A stretch of DNA of 15,293 nt from Bacteroidales bacterium (GCA_004551865.1 SFPR01000042.1:1-15293); one strand, 5' to 3'. Positions 6,996 through 15,072 are shown, counted from the first letter of the stretch. Made by a program: numbers and translations. The notes: generated from the letters alone by a model not told the origin.

Positions 6996-8165
6996 TTAAA
7001 GGTCAAAAGTCAAAGCTATTCTGAGAGTATTCTTCAAAGGATTGTTGCTAAGAGCTGAGGTAGATATTAAATAACTTATATCCAAGCCCATTACGTTGTA
7101 ACGCAAGCCTGCTCCAACTGTCAAATATTGCCTTGCTCCTTTGTTCTTTGCCTCATAGAAATAACCTGCACGCACTGCCAATACTTTGTTGTACCAATAC
7201 TCTGCTCCGACAGAAAGAGAGATTTCCTGCATTTCCTCCTTCAATCCGTTGGGTGCGTCATAGAACGATTGTATTGCTCCTTGCAATATGCCGACATTAG
7301 GGTCCATTCCTGCATATATGCTTCCGTCCTCATTATATACAGGAGGCGTAGGGACTAAGAGCTTGTTCAAATCTACCATCAGACTCAAATTGTTAAACTG
7401 GTCGAAGTCCATGGTGTATCTTCCGCCCAATCGCAAATTTGCAGGCAAGAAAGAACTCTCCATGTTGTCAGAATACGAAATTTTTGTACCGAGATTTGAA
7501 ATCTGCAAGCCGAAAGCATATTCCGAAGGCAGGTCTATGTTCAACTTATTCTGATAATACAATCCCAAGTCGGCTGCTGCTGCATTTGCTGCGTGGGTCT
7601 GAGTTGTGCCGACGTTTTGTCCCTGAGTCAAATCGGAACGTATATACCTTCCTGTGAGGGACAACGACAAGTTGTTTGAGAGTTTCATCGAATAAGCAAG
7701 GTCAAAGGCAAATTCATTTGGCTTGTATGTTCCCGTAGATATACCTTCCTCGCTGAAAAAGTCTATGCTGCCCAAAGAAAAGTAAGTAAGCGAACCTCCC
7801 ACTGTGCTTCTGTCATCAATTTTGTAGTATCCGCTCAAATACATCAGCTTTATATCGGAAACTATCTGCCTCAACCAAGGTGTATAAGAGAAAGATAATC
7901 CTGCTTTTTTTTCGGTAAAGGACAACTTTGCCGCATTCCAATGTATCGAGTTGGCATCGGGTTTGCTTGCCGCACCAACATCGCCCATTGCTCCTGCTCT
8001 CGAATCGGGTGCAATCAGCAAAAGGGGAACACCTGTCGAGATAATACGATTGCCGTTCTCCACCTTGCCGCTCAACCAATCCACATCGGCATTGGGATTG
8101 TTCAACTGAGCAAATCCGAGCATCGAAACACTCGACAATAATAGTAAGAAAAGTGCTTTTTTCAT
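6996..8165 (-). CDS. porV: Type IX secretion outer-membrane protein PorV (LptO)
   Basis: Outer-membrane beta-barrel of the T9SS that receives cargo emerging from the translocon and shuttles it to the attachment complex with PorU. The 389-residue product starts with a signal peptide (MKKALFLLLL, probable cleavage after GFA at about 19). A PorV/PorQ-family signature follows: STGVPLLLIAPDSRAGAMGD, then GAASKPDANSIHWNAAKLSF (about 43-83). The rest alternates beta-strand-like segments and ends in LTFDL, a hydrophobic final strand typical of outer-membrane barrels. It starts 49 bases after porU with no promoter motif between, so the two are likely one transcript. The porU-porV order is known from other Bacteroidetes such as Porphyromonas gingivalis. 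The homologue PorQ is the main alternative, but adjacency to porU and the N-terminal signature favour PorV. Confidence 0.94.
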   Translation of the reverse strand: MKKALFLLLLSSVSMLGFAQLNNPNADVDWLSGKVENGNRIISTGVPLLLIAPDSRAGAMGDVGAASKPDANSIHWNAAKLSFTEKKAGLSFSYTPWLRQIVSDIKLMYLSGYYKIDDRSTVGGSLTYFSLGSIDFFSEEGISTGTYKPNEFAFDLAYSMKLSNNLSLSLTGRYIRSDLTQGQNVGTTQTHAANAAAADLGLYYQNKLNIDLPSEYAFGLQISNLGTKISYSDNMESSFLPANLRLGGRYTMDFDQFNNLSLMVDLNKLLVPTPPVYNEDGSIYAGMDPNVGILQGAIQSFYDAPNGLKEEMQEISLSVGAEYWYNKVLAVRAGYFYEAKNKGARQYLTVGAGLRYNVMGLDISYLISTSALSNNPLKNTLRIALTFDL

Positions 8166-8214
8166 TGATTTTTCCGTTTTTATGCCTAACTAAACGCTGT
8201 GTTTTTTGATTTTA

Positions 8215-11200
8215 TTATTTGGTATTTGAGAAAACCACCATTTTAATCGTCTTTGTTGCAATCTCGTCGGACGATGTAGTGAGCAACATTCTTGCAAAAT
8301 AAATCCCTGCTCCCAATCTCTCGCCACTGTCTGAAAGAGGATTCCACTCAATTGGTCCTACGGTGTACGAATTTATCAAAGCGGTTGCGTCTTTTTCCAA
8401 GATTAGTTTACCATTTTGGTTAAATATTTGCAGGGTTGCACTATTTATTGTTCCCGACTGGTTGTGTTCCAAAACTATGTTGGTCGATTGGCTGAACGGG
8501 TTGGGATAATTTTTTAGTACAAACTCTTCTCCTCGTTTTGAAGAGCAGACCACAAACTTTATTTCCGCCTCGGAAGAGAAGTTAAAGATGTTCCAGACTT
8601 TCAAAGTGAGAGTATGTTCTCCTTCGTCCAAGTTTGTGAACGGAAAACGGATTGTTCCTTTTCCCGGATTTTCGTAATCGGTCTCGAAATAGTCGTTCAG
8701 CACAAATGTGTTGGCAGCATTGTCAAGCCTTGCCATAATATCGTGTCCCAAGCCGGTACCTACGGTGTTTATTGCGATACTATCCGAAACCATGGCAAAA
8801 AGCGAGGGATTTTCATCTGTTATTCCGCCGCTTCGGAAGTTGGTATCATTCATATAAAGCCTCACTTCGGGACGTGTTTCTCTTATTTCGACGGTGGTGT
8901 CTATACCTCCTACAATAAAGGAAGTGAAGTTTCCTGCTGCATCTGTGCTGTCCGATTGTGCATAATAGCTGATTTTGCCTTTGCCATAGTTGTAAGCAAT
9001 ATCCTTAGGCATTGTAAAGGTATAGGCAAAGCGACCATTTTCCACATTTGCCACTCCTTTGTGGAGTATGTTTTTTTGTTGTTCAAACTCTATGTCGGTA
9101 TTCAAGCCTTCGTTGTCGAGGGTTCGGTAGTTTGTTGCTTTGTCCAAGAGTGTGATTTGCACTTTTCCGTTAAAGGTTTCGACAACATTGCCGTTTTGGT
9201 CGGTGATTGCTCCTTCCAAACTTACGCTCGAAAGTGCCGACACGGTGTCTGCAATATCCGTGCCGGAGATTGCTTTGTCGTTTATCTTGGTTGTGATTAC
9301 GTTTTTCTGGGGAAGGTCAATTCTCAGTGCAGGGTCGCCAAACAAACCGAAACTTCTCTCTTCCACAACCATGTTTGTTGCATTCTTTGCTCTCATGAAG
9401 ATTTCACCAAAGGTCAGTCCCCTGCCCTCTTCTCTGATTACGGCATAGCGATGCAGGTTTCGATTTATCTCATTTCTCGAAGGTATCTTCCTCGAAGCCG
9501 AAATGAGGGCTATTCCGCCTCCGTTTTCGCTCGAAAGGACAAACTCGCCTGCCGATTGTTTGTCGGCTTGGTCAAATCGAGTAAACTCACAAGTCGAGGT
9601 AATGACGATTGGAAGAGCGTTTTTGTTGTTCCAACTTGTTATGTCGGTGATTGTTATCAGTCGTTCGCTCGAAAGGTGGTCGTCTGAGCCGTGTCCCACA
9701 TAGTTAAAGAGCAAACAGCCCTTTTTCATTCTCTGATTGATTGCCTTGGAAGCGTCCGGATAGGTCGCACCCGAAGAAGAAGAGTATTGTTTGTAGGCAT
9801 CAGAATAGATTTTCTCCACATTGAGGGTAGGATTGGTTTGTTTGATTTCGTAGTATATGTTTTCGGCGTTCTCGATAAAGTACCGCTCTCCCCAAGTGTC
9901 TGCATCGTCGGCAGTAAGTGTTACCATATTTCTCCAATCACCCCACTGCCCTTGTTTGAGGTCTTCTTTTGAGATGTAGCGACGGCACTTATCTACCATG
10001 TTTTGGGCTTCCGACGTTGTATTTACGGTAAATCTGCCAACTCCTATGAGCATTGTGTCTCTTATATTGCCCGTTGCGTATGGAGAAAGGTAAGACAAAA
10101 CATCGTCAGTTACAAATGAAGAACCTGCGTTTATCAAAGAATTTTCTGCTTGATAGGTAGGAATGAAGTTGTTGTTGTACTTTAATATGTTCTTGTTGTC
10201 GAATGTGCCGTCTCCAAACAAGAGCAAGTTCTTTGGTCCTTCGCCTTGGGGTGAGTATCGGTCATAAAGCATTCGCATAAGCTCTCTTATTGCCAAAATA
10301 TCCTTGGTTCCCGAAGAAAACTCGTTATATACTTGTGTGGTTGTGGCAACCTGTACGCTGATGTTGTCATATTGTCTGTGCAGTTCGGCAAGTTCTTCCG
10401 CCTGAGAGAGGAATTCGGGTGCTGTAACTATCACAAATTCGGTCGGTTGCCATGAGTGGAGGTTTTGATTTGCCACTCTGCCTCTAAGCCCGGGTGTCGG
10501 GAAATTCGTTCCCGAAGATATGAGGATTGTATGTAAGGGATTTGAAACGACTTTCAGCCTTATCTGTTCGCCATCTCTTGAATAGTCTTCTATCTTTCTT
10601 GCTCCCGAGGGTGTTATTTCCCACACTATGACTTCTGAAGCCTTAACGTTGCTTATCACATACTCAACACAGACAGCGGTATCGTAATCGGCAGTCGGCT
10701 TGAACATCAACAAAGAATTATTGTATCGCAAATTCTTCTCGTAATCAGCCTTCACATAGTCCAAACGTCCCCTTGCAGTACCTTGGGCATTGAAAGTGAT
10801 TTTCAAAGTCGGGCTTTCGCTGTTGGGAGCAAAAGAAAAGTTGTTCACAGAGTAAGATGCAGCATAATCGGTCGGCGTTTTGGCAAGTGTAACACTACCA
10901 AGAAGAGAATTGTTGAGCCTGTACTCAAAACCTGAGGCTGTTTCACTTTGGTTAAACACGCCAATTTCAAAATTGACGTCGGTGTTTGGTTTCAGATTTT
11001 GCAGAACAATGGGTATGGATAGTTCGTTTGACATCACGCTCATTGCTTCTCCTGCCCAATTTCTGCCGCTTGAAAGAAAATTGACAAGCTCTCGCTTGTG
11101 CAAAAAGACCTCTCTGACAGACGAAAGACTTTCTACTGCCTCCAAACTCAGCTCTTCTCTGGCAGAGATACGTTTCTTCTCTCCTATCTGTGCATCAAAA

Positions 11201-11622
11201 GTGATAAAATAGGTTGAAGCGTCCGAATAAGGGTGCATTTTGAAGCTGTACTTTTGGGTTTGCTTGTCAAAAGTCTTGCAAAGCGTTCCTTCCGCAAAGA
11301 AAAGCACATATCCTCCACTTTGATTATTGACATAAATTGCGTTCTCTCTCAGGTCCGAATACTCATATTCTGCATTGGTGTCCGATATTGCTTCCCCACC
11401 TTTGCCAAATATGGAGAGATTGTCGAAATTTATTTCACTTTCTTCAACACCCAAAGCAACAAAATCCGAATAGGTTAGTTTATACAAACCTGTGGAGGGA
11501 ATGGTTATCGAATACCAATTTCCGTGAGCCAAAACCGAGCTGTCGGGACGGCTGACCACTTGAGCATCAAGAGATAATACACTCACAAGACAAACCATCA
11601 GACAAATTATCCGCTTAATCAT
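8215..11622 (-). CDS. porU: Type IX secretion sortase PorU (gingipain-like, family C25)
   Basis: Cell-surface sortase that removes the C-terminal sorting domain of T9SS cargo and joins cargo to the surface glycolipid. With ATG 11622 the product is 1135 residues, close to known PorU. It has a signal peptide (1-20, ending LDA before Gln), a long beta-rich N-terminal region, and a C25 peptidase domain with catalytic His644 in NYVGHGS and Cys678 in TSTCEF. Ig-like and linker regions follow. Residues 1034-1135 form a T9SS-type C-terminal domain of its own (NYPNPF start, GIYFARML near the end). The frame is open to 11652, but 11622 is preferred: it starts at the signal peptide and has AAGAAAGGA just upstream, a rare purine-rich ribosome site in this window. 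It leads porV by 49 bases. Confidence 0.95.
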   Translation of the reverse strand: MIKRIICLMVCLVSVLSLDAQVVSRPDSSVLAHGNWYSITIPSTGLYKLTYSDFVALGVEESEINFDNLSIFGKGGEAISDTNAEYEYSDLRENAIYVNNQSGGYVLFFAEGTLCKTFDKQTQKYSFKMHPYSDASTYFITFDAQIGEKKRISAREELSLEAVESLSSVREVFLHKRELVNFLSSGRNWAGEAMSVMSNELSIPIVLQNLKPNTDVNFEIGVFNQSETASGFEYRLNNSLLGSVTLAKTPTDYAASYSVNNFSFAPNSESPTLKITFNAQGTARGRLDYVKADYEKNLRYNNSLLMFKPTADYDTAVCVEYVISNVKASEVIVWEITPSGARKIEDYSRDGEQIRLKVVSNPLHTILISSGTNFPTPGLRGRVANQNLHSWQPTEFVIVTAPEFLSQAEELAELHRQYDNISVQVATTTQVYNEFSSGTKDILAIRELMRMLYDRYSPQGEGPKNLLLFGDGTFDNKNILKYNNNFIPTYQAENSLINAGSSFVTDDVLSYLSPYATGNIRDTMLIGVGRFTVNTTSEAQNMVDKCRRYISKEDLKQGQWGDWRNMVTLTADDADTWGERYFIENAENIYYEIKQTNPTLNVEKIYSDAYKQYSSSSGATYPDASKAINQRMKKGCLLFNYVGHGSDDHLSSERLITITDITSWNNKNALPIVITSTCEFTRFDQADKQSAGEFVLSSENGGGIALISASRKIPSRNEINRNLHRYAVIREEGRGLTFGEIFMRAKNATNMVVEERSFGLFGDPALRIDLPQKNVITTKINDKAISGTDIADTVSALSSVSLEGAITDQNGNVVETFNGKVQITLLDKATNYRTLDNEGLNTDIEFEQQKNILHKGVANVENGRFAYTFTMPKDIAYNYGKGKISYYAQSDSTDAAGNFTSFIVGGIDTTVEIRETRPEVRLYMNDTNFRSGGITDENPSLFAMVSDSIAINTVGTGLGHDIMARLDNAANTFVLNDYFETDYENPGKGTIRFPFTNLDEGEHTLTLKVWNIFNFSSEAEIKFVVCSSKRGEEFVLKNYPNPFSQSTNIVLEHNQSGTINSATLQIFNQNGKLILEKDATALINSYTVGPIEWNPLSDSGERLGAGIYFARMLLTTSSDEIATKTIKMVVFSNTK

Positions 11623-11651
11623 ATTTTCCTTTCTTGCAATCAACAATTCCA

Positions 11652-11668
11652 TGCCGTAACCTACGGCA
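11652..11668 (-). promoter_or_regulatory. Small hairpin in the porU leader
   Basis: TGCCGTA (11652-11658) and TACGGCA (11662-11668) form a perfect 7-bp stem around a three-base loop, 29 bases before the porU start codon. In this AT-rich leader the stem stands out and could affect translation or message stability. No riboswitch class is recognised. Confidence 0.4.
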
Positions 11669-11784
11669 AGTTATAAACACAAAAAGAGTGTATTTTATTG
11701 CATTTCCGAACAGCATTAAAGGTTTTGAAGCAGCACCGACATATTTGGAATACACAAATTATAGGTTCTGTCGAACATTCCGCC

Positions 11785-11792
11785 CAAAAATA
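11785..11792 (-). promoter_or_regulatory. Weak candidate -7 element for porU
   Basis: Read on the - strand, the bases are TATTTTTG, matching TAnnTTTG. They lie about 160 bases before the porU start. No TTTG is found 19-21 bases further upstream, so this is half a promoter at best and could be chance in AT-rich DNA. Confidence 0.2.
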
Positions 11793-11981
11793 AGGATATA
11801 TTCTGCAAAGTGTAAAGCAAGTATTGATTTTGATACATAAACATTTCTATCTGTATTTTTCAACGATAAAAATCAAGGATTTTAAGCGAAAATTTTGAGG
11901 AAATTTTTCACCTGTTTTGAGAGCAAAATGAGGGTTTTTCGGAGCTATGTTTACTCTTGTTTCAACAACATAAGGTTTTTT

Positions 11982-12079
11982 GCTCACTAATACGAAGTCT
12001 TTTTTCAAAAAGACGAAGGATTAGCACACAAAAGACGAAGGATTAGTGAGCTTAAGTCTTCGTCTTTTTTCAAAAAGAC
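11982..12079. repeat. Nested direct and inverted repeats in the porU-LRR gap
   Basis: GTCTTTTTTCAAAAAGAC occurs at 11997-12014 and 12062-12079; each copy is an 8-bp stem with a two-base loop. AAAAGACGAAGGATTAG occurs at 12008-12024 and again at 12030-12046, 22 bp apart. GCTCACTAAT (11982-11991) is the inverted complement of ATTAGTGAGC (12042-12051). Downstream, AAAT-starting units at 12097 and 12118 are again 21 bp apart and resemble the 13-bp family (AAATCGGCACTT against AAATCGGCGTTT at position 2). The block may be a decayed third array. Confidence 0.65.
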
Positions 12080-12331
12080 GCCATCTTATTTTGCTCAAAT
12101 CAAGACTTATTATACCCAAATCGGCACTTCTTTTACAAACACTTGAAACTCAAATGATTGCTAAACGATCAAATACTCGCAAAAATCGACCCCGACACTG
12201 ACCGACCTCAAAAAATCGCCGGCATTTCGGCTTAAGAGACCTCTAAATGTTAAATGATTTACTTGCGGAAACTTAATCAGTGTTGCGGAATATAAAACAA
12301 TAACAACCTTTCTCCGAACAGATGACAAACA

Positions 12332-12368
12332 GAAAGAGTTGCAAGGCATACTGCCTTGCAACTCTTTC
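12332..12368 (-). terminator. Hairpin terminator of the LRR gene
   Basis: GAAAGAGTTGCAAGGCA (12332-12348) pairs perfectly with 12352-12368, giving a 17-bp stem with a three-base loop, 30 bases past the LRR gene stop. On the - strand the following bases (TGTTTGTC) are only moderately T-rich. A near copy lies at 15042-15072 after the next cargo gene, which supports a role at message 3' ends. Confidence 0.7.
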
Positions 12369-12398
12369 AATCAAACAATGTTTAATCAGTTTATCGTC

Positions 12399-14441
12399 CT
12401 ATTCGACGATTAGTTTCTTTGTGGTGTTTCCAATCATAAGAGTATAAACTCCGCTCGGAAGGTCTCTAAGGTCGAGCCTTACGCTCTCTGTACCTGCCGA
12501 AAGGTCAAATGTTTTGATAACTCTTCCTCCAAGGTCTGCAATTCTGAGTAAGCTATGCTCTTGCAAAGCCTCAAATTCTACGGTTGCAAAGCCTCTTATA
12601 GGATTAGGATAAACAACAAACTCCCTTGTGCTTTCAACCTCCTGCAAGGTAGAAGAGCCACTTGCTGCAAAGACAGCCACAAATGAAGTATCATTTGTAA
12701 TATTTATCGTTCGAGGATTTGAAGTATTGCCGTCATTCCAGCTCACAAACTCATACCCATCAAAAGGTGTTGCTGTTATCTTCCTTACAGAACAAGACAG
12801 AGCCTCATTGGAAACAATGCCGAAAGCATCATCGTTTGCCGACACCGAGAAAGTAAAGACCATATCTTCCTCAATGCGAGGATTGAACAGCAAGTACCAA
12901 TGGTTCATTTGGTCGGCATAAGCTCCCAAGCTGCCGCAAGGTACTGTTACACTACACTCATTAGGATAAGGGAAAACATTGCTGCTTGCAATCTCGGGAG
13001 GAGTGGTCGCCTTTGAGGTGATAGATGTTAATATATTGCAATCAATAAATGCACTATCTCCAATGTTTTCAACACTGCTTCCAATAGTAAGATAAGTCAA
13101 ATTTGTACAACCTCTGAAAGAACTGCTATAAATATTGTTTACTCCGTTGCCTATTGTAACAGCAATCAAACCACTACAGCCTTGGAAAGCTCTACTTCCA
13201 ATCTCTGTAACATTATCGGGAATGGCAATCGAAATCAAACCACTCTGATTTTGAGCAAAGTATGCAGGTATTCTTTGTACACTATCTCCTATGTTAATGG
13301 AGGTAAGTGGACAAGAATAAAATTGATACCTATTTCCTGAAGCAAAATCGTTACAATTTATTGCATTGAAGTTAAGCGTGGTTAAGCTGCTACAACCAGC
13401 AAACGCCCACTCACCAATCAAAGTAACGCTATTAGGAATTGTAACAGAAGTCAATCCGCTGCAATTATAAAACGCCTCATAACCAATCGAAGTAACGCCA
13501 TTAGGAATAGTAACAGAAGTCAATCCGCTGCAACCATCAAACGCATAATTACCAATAGAAGTAACACTATTAGGGAGTGTAACAGAAGTCAATCCGCTGC
13601 ACCAAACAAACGCATAATCACCAATCGAAGTAACGCTATTAGGAATTGTAACAGAAGTCAATCCGCTGCAATAATAAAACACACTATTACCAATCGCAGT
13701 AACGCTATTAGGAATTGTAACAGAAGTCAAACTGCTGCACCAAGAAAACGCCCCATTACCAATCGCAGTAACGCTATTAGGAATTGTAACAGAAGTCAAA
13801 CTGCTGCAACCATAAAACGCCCAATAACCAATCGAAGTAACGCTATTACCAATTGTAACAGAAGTCAAACTGCTGCAACTACGAAACGCCTCATCATCAA
13901 TCGAAGTAACGCTATTAGGGATAGTAATAGAAGTCAAACTGCTGCAACCTGAAAACGCACCCTCACCAATCGAAGTAACGCTATTACCAATTGTAACAGA
14001 AGTCAAACTGCTGCAACTACGAAACGCCTCATCACCAATCGAAGTAACGCTATTAGGGATAGTAACAGAAGTCAAACTGCTGCAACCTGAAAACGCCCAC
14101 TCACCAATAGAAGTAACGCTATTAGAAATAGTAACAGAAGTCAAACTGCTGCAACCTGAAAACGCATAATAACCAATCGAAGTAACGCTATAAGTTGTGC
14201 CATTGTTAGTAACAGAACTTGGAATGACAACATCGCCGCTCACATAATTATTGTTGTGAAAAAAGTTATCCGATGAATAAAACGTTACCTCGACGGTATT
14301 ATCCGATGTAATGTTGTAGTAAAGTGTTTTTCCTTGATAGGTATAGGAAAAATCGTATGCCATTGCATGAAGCGAGAGCATACATATTGCCACCATGATT
14401 ATCAATCGGCTCAGTGGCTTGCCAAAGTTTTGAATTTTCAT
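12399..14441 (-). CDS. Secreted BspA-like leucine-rich-repeat protein with T9SS sorting domain
   Basis: Exported surface or secreted protein of 680 residues. A signal peptide covers about 1-28 (ending HAMA). A short N-terminal module follows. Residues 86-361 are twelve 23-residue LRR_5 (BspA/TpLRR type) repeats with the pattern VTSIG--AF--CS-LTSVTI-NS. Residues 388-479 hold four degenerate ones. Around 527-592 is a repeat module with FVSWNDG and a TINITNDTSFVAVFA end, similar to Listeria-Bacteroides (InlB_B/Flg_new) repeats. Residues about 606-680 are a T9SS type A sorting domain (VYPNP start, DLRDLPSGVYTLMI, ending KKLIVE). BspA-like proteins often mediate adhesion, but the ligand here is unknown. 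Repeats 2-3 and 4-5 are copies of a two-repeat block, a sign of recent expansion. The structured RNA and its promoter lie upstream on the same strand. Confidence 0.92.
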   Translation of the reverse strand: MKIQNFGKPLSRLIIMVAICMLSLHAMAYDFSYTYQGKTLYYNITSDNTVEVTFYSSDNFFHNNNYVSGDVVIPSSVTNNGTTYSVTSIGYYAFSGCSSLTSVTISNSVTSIGEWAFSGCSSLTSVTIPNSVTSIGDEAFRSCSSLTSVTIGNSVTSIGEGAFSGCSSLTSITIPNSVTSIDDEAFRSCSSLTSVTIGNSVTSIGYWAFYGCSSLTSVTIPNSVTAIGNGAFSWCSSLTSVTIPNSVTAIGNSVFYYCSGLTSVTIPNSVTSIGDYAFVWCSGLTSVTLPNSVTSIGNYAFDGCSGLTSVTIPNGVTSIGYEAFYNCSGLTSVTIPNSVTLIGEWAFAGCSSLTTLNFNAINCNDFASGNRYQFYSCPLTSINIGDSVQRIPAYFAQNQSGLISIAIPDNVTEIGSRAFQGCSGLIAVTIGNGVNNIYSSSFRGCTNLTYLTIGSSVENIGDSAFIDCNILTSITSKATTPPEIASSNVFPYPNECSVTVPCGSLGAYADQMNHWYLLFNPRIEEDMVFTFSVSANDDAFGIVSNEALSCSVRKITATPFDGYEFVSWNDGNTSNPRTINITNDTSFVAVFAASGSSTLQEVESTREFVVYPNPIRGFATVEFEALQEHSLLRIADLGGRVIKTFDLSAGTESVRLDLRDLPSGVYTLMIGNTTKKLIVE
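13359..14186 (-). repeat. Twelve tandem 69-bp repeats inside the LRR gene
   Basis: The repeats are exactly 69 bp (23 codons), so gain or loss of units keeps the frame. Differences concentrate at the two or three codons after VTSIG and at the residues before the conserved Cys. A 138-bp higher-order copy is visible: units 2-3 and units 4-5 match almost base for base, including the CTACGAAACGCCTCATC block seen at both 13880-13896 and 14017-14033. Confidence 0.93.
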
Positions 14442-14517
14442 TTTTCTGTTTTTTTATATCCGCCCAAGTCCCCAAGACGATTGTATTTCTTTTGATTTTT
14501 TCTTGATGTGCAGACAT

Positions 14518-14705
14518 AAAAAAGTCGTGGGACTTTATTTCCTTATTCGTTTCATGAGGTCCTGGACTACCTAAGTTATTCAAATAAGCAAAGCCCACGA
14601 TAGCAATCGTGAGCGTTTACTGCTTTACTTAGAATAACTTTAAGAACTATCCAGGTTCCATGAAACTAATGTATAAGCAAAAACGCTTTTATATGTCGGT
14701 CTTCA
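14518..14705 (-). ncRNA. Rod-like structured RNA upstream of the LRR gene (small RNA or leader)
   Basis: Bases 14542-14677 fold into one long imperfect hairpin. Pairings seen are CTTAT (14542-14546) with ATAAG (14673-14677), GTTTCATG (14549-14556) with CATGAAAC (14659-14666), CCTGGA (14561-14566) with TCCAGG (14650-14655), and AAGTTATTC (14573-14581) with GAATAACTT (14632-14640). AAGCA (14586-14590) pairs with TGCTT (14621-14625), and an apical CACGAT/ATCGTG stem has a four-base loop. On the - strand a consensus promoter lies just upstream and a small stem plus T-run ends the unit at about 14518, giving a transcript of about 185 nt. Size and rod shape recall 6S RNA, but I cannot confirm the class. 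As the LRR gene starts 76 bases further on, it could instead be an attenuating leader. Confidence 0.6.
14521..14536 (-). terminator. Terminator or attenuator after the structured RNA
   Basis: On the - strand AAAGTC, loop CCAC, GACTTT is followed by further Ts (TTTTTT in all, 14523-14518). The stem is only 6 bp with two G-C pairs, so termination may be partial, leaving read-through into the LRR gene 76 bases downstream. Confidence 0.5.
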
Positions 14706-14710
14706 ACTTG

Positions 14711-14743
14711 CAAAGATATGAATTTTCACCTTAATCGTGCAAA
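14711..14743 (-). promoter_or_regulatory. Consensus Bacteroidetes promoter
   Basis: On the - strand TTTG (14743-14740) is followed after exactly 21 bases by TATCTTTG (14718-14711), the full TTTG-N19/21-TAnnTTTG form recognised by the Bacteroidetes primary sigma factor. The start site would be about 14704-14707. It is the best promoter in the window and drives the structured RNA and possibly the LRR gene. Confidence 0.75.
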
Positions 14744-14759
14744 TTTTATTCGATAGTTT

Positions 14760-15034
14760 AGAAAAATCGCATTCCGCAGCAGTAGAGAAGTAACGCTTTT
14801 GCCCTTGCAGTGCGGCTATTCTATGATATTAGTACCTAGGGGCGTCGCTGACCGCTCTACCCCGAGCTGATTGCTTTTGGGCTTTCAGCCCGAGGGCAAA
14901 GCGAAATAAAACAATGACATTACCGCCCGAGAACGTAATTGCAAATAACGCCATTACATCGTCATGAAAGAATTGCAAAATGCACTGTCACCCACGCCCC
15001 CTGAGGGGCAAAAGCGTAAAAAGAGACTATTTCA
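14760..15034. other. Hairpin-rich, more GC-rich intergenic block
   Basis: No intact gene is seen in this stretch between the second cargo gene and the structured RNA. It is visibly richer in G and C than the flanks. It contains GGGCT/AGCCC (14879-14883 with 14887-14891, nested in GCTTT/AAAGC at 14873-14877 and 14898-14902) and GCCCC/GGGGC (14996-15000 with 15005-15009). A + strand frame around 14835-14965 would read ASLTALPRADCFWAFSPR before continuing to a stop, but has no good start and stops lie just before it. It may be a dispersed repeat or gene remnant. Confidence 0.35.
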
Positions 15035-15041
15035 AACAAAA

Positions 15042-15072
15042 AGAGTTGCAAGGCAGTATGCTTTGCAACTCT
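15042..15072 (-). terminator. Terminator of the right-edge cargo gene
   Basis: AGAGTTGCAAGGCA (15042-15055) pairs with 15059-15072 through a 14-bp stem with one G-U type mismatch and a three-base loop. On the - strand it is followed by a T-run (TTTTTGTTTG), so this copy has full intrinsic-terminator form. It is a near copy of the hairpin at 12332-12368. Confidence 0.8.

Larger units (their letters stand above)
11669..12331. other. Long intergenic region between porU and the LRR gene
   Basis: About 660 bases with no convincing gene. Two short open frames (11634-11840 on + and 12161-12370 on -) have no domain, no signal and low-complexity or unlikely composition. The stretch holds the AT-rich porU leader (to about 11980), the hairpin repeats at 11982-12079, and a decayed copy of the 21-bp family to about 12140. 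The remainder (12140-12331) shows nothing clear. Confidence 0.6.

Noticed and set aside
8614..9687. 357-residue open frame on the + strand
   Set aside because: Antisense to porU, Cys-rich and of unlikely composition; porU is strongly supported by catalytic motifs.
11634..11840. 68-residue open frame on the + strand in the porU leader
   Set aside because: No domain, signal or start context, and it overlaps the porU N-terminal leader region in antisense.
12161..12370. 69-residue open frame on the - strand
   Set aside because: It starts inside the LRR terminator hairpin and has no recognisable features.
13359..14186. CRISPR-like or non-coding satellite repeats
   Set aside because: The 69-bp period equals 23 codons and translates to textbook BspA-type leucine-rich repeats without stops.
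14299..14598. 99-residue open frame on the - strand upstream of and overlapping the LRR gene
   Set aside because: It begins within the structured RNA and overlaps the LRR signal peptide in another frame; the LRR frame is clearly real.
14542..14677. Insertion-sequence ends or a palindromic transposon remnant
   Set aside because: The paired arms are interrupted by small internal loops at many levels and lie between a promoter and a terminator, which fits RNA folding better; no transposase or target duplication is seen.
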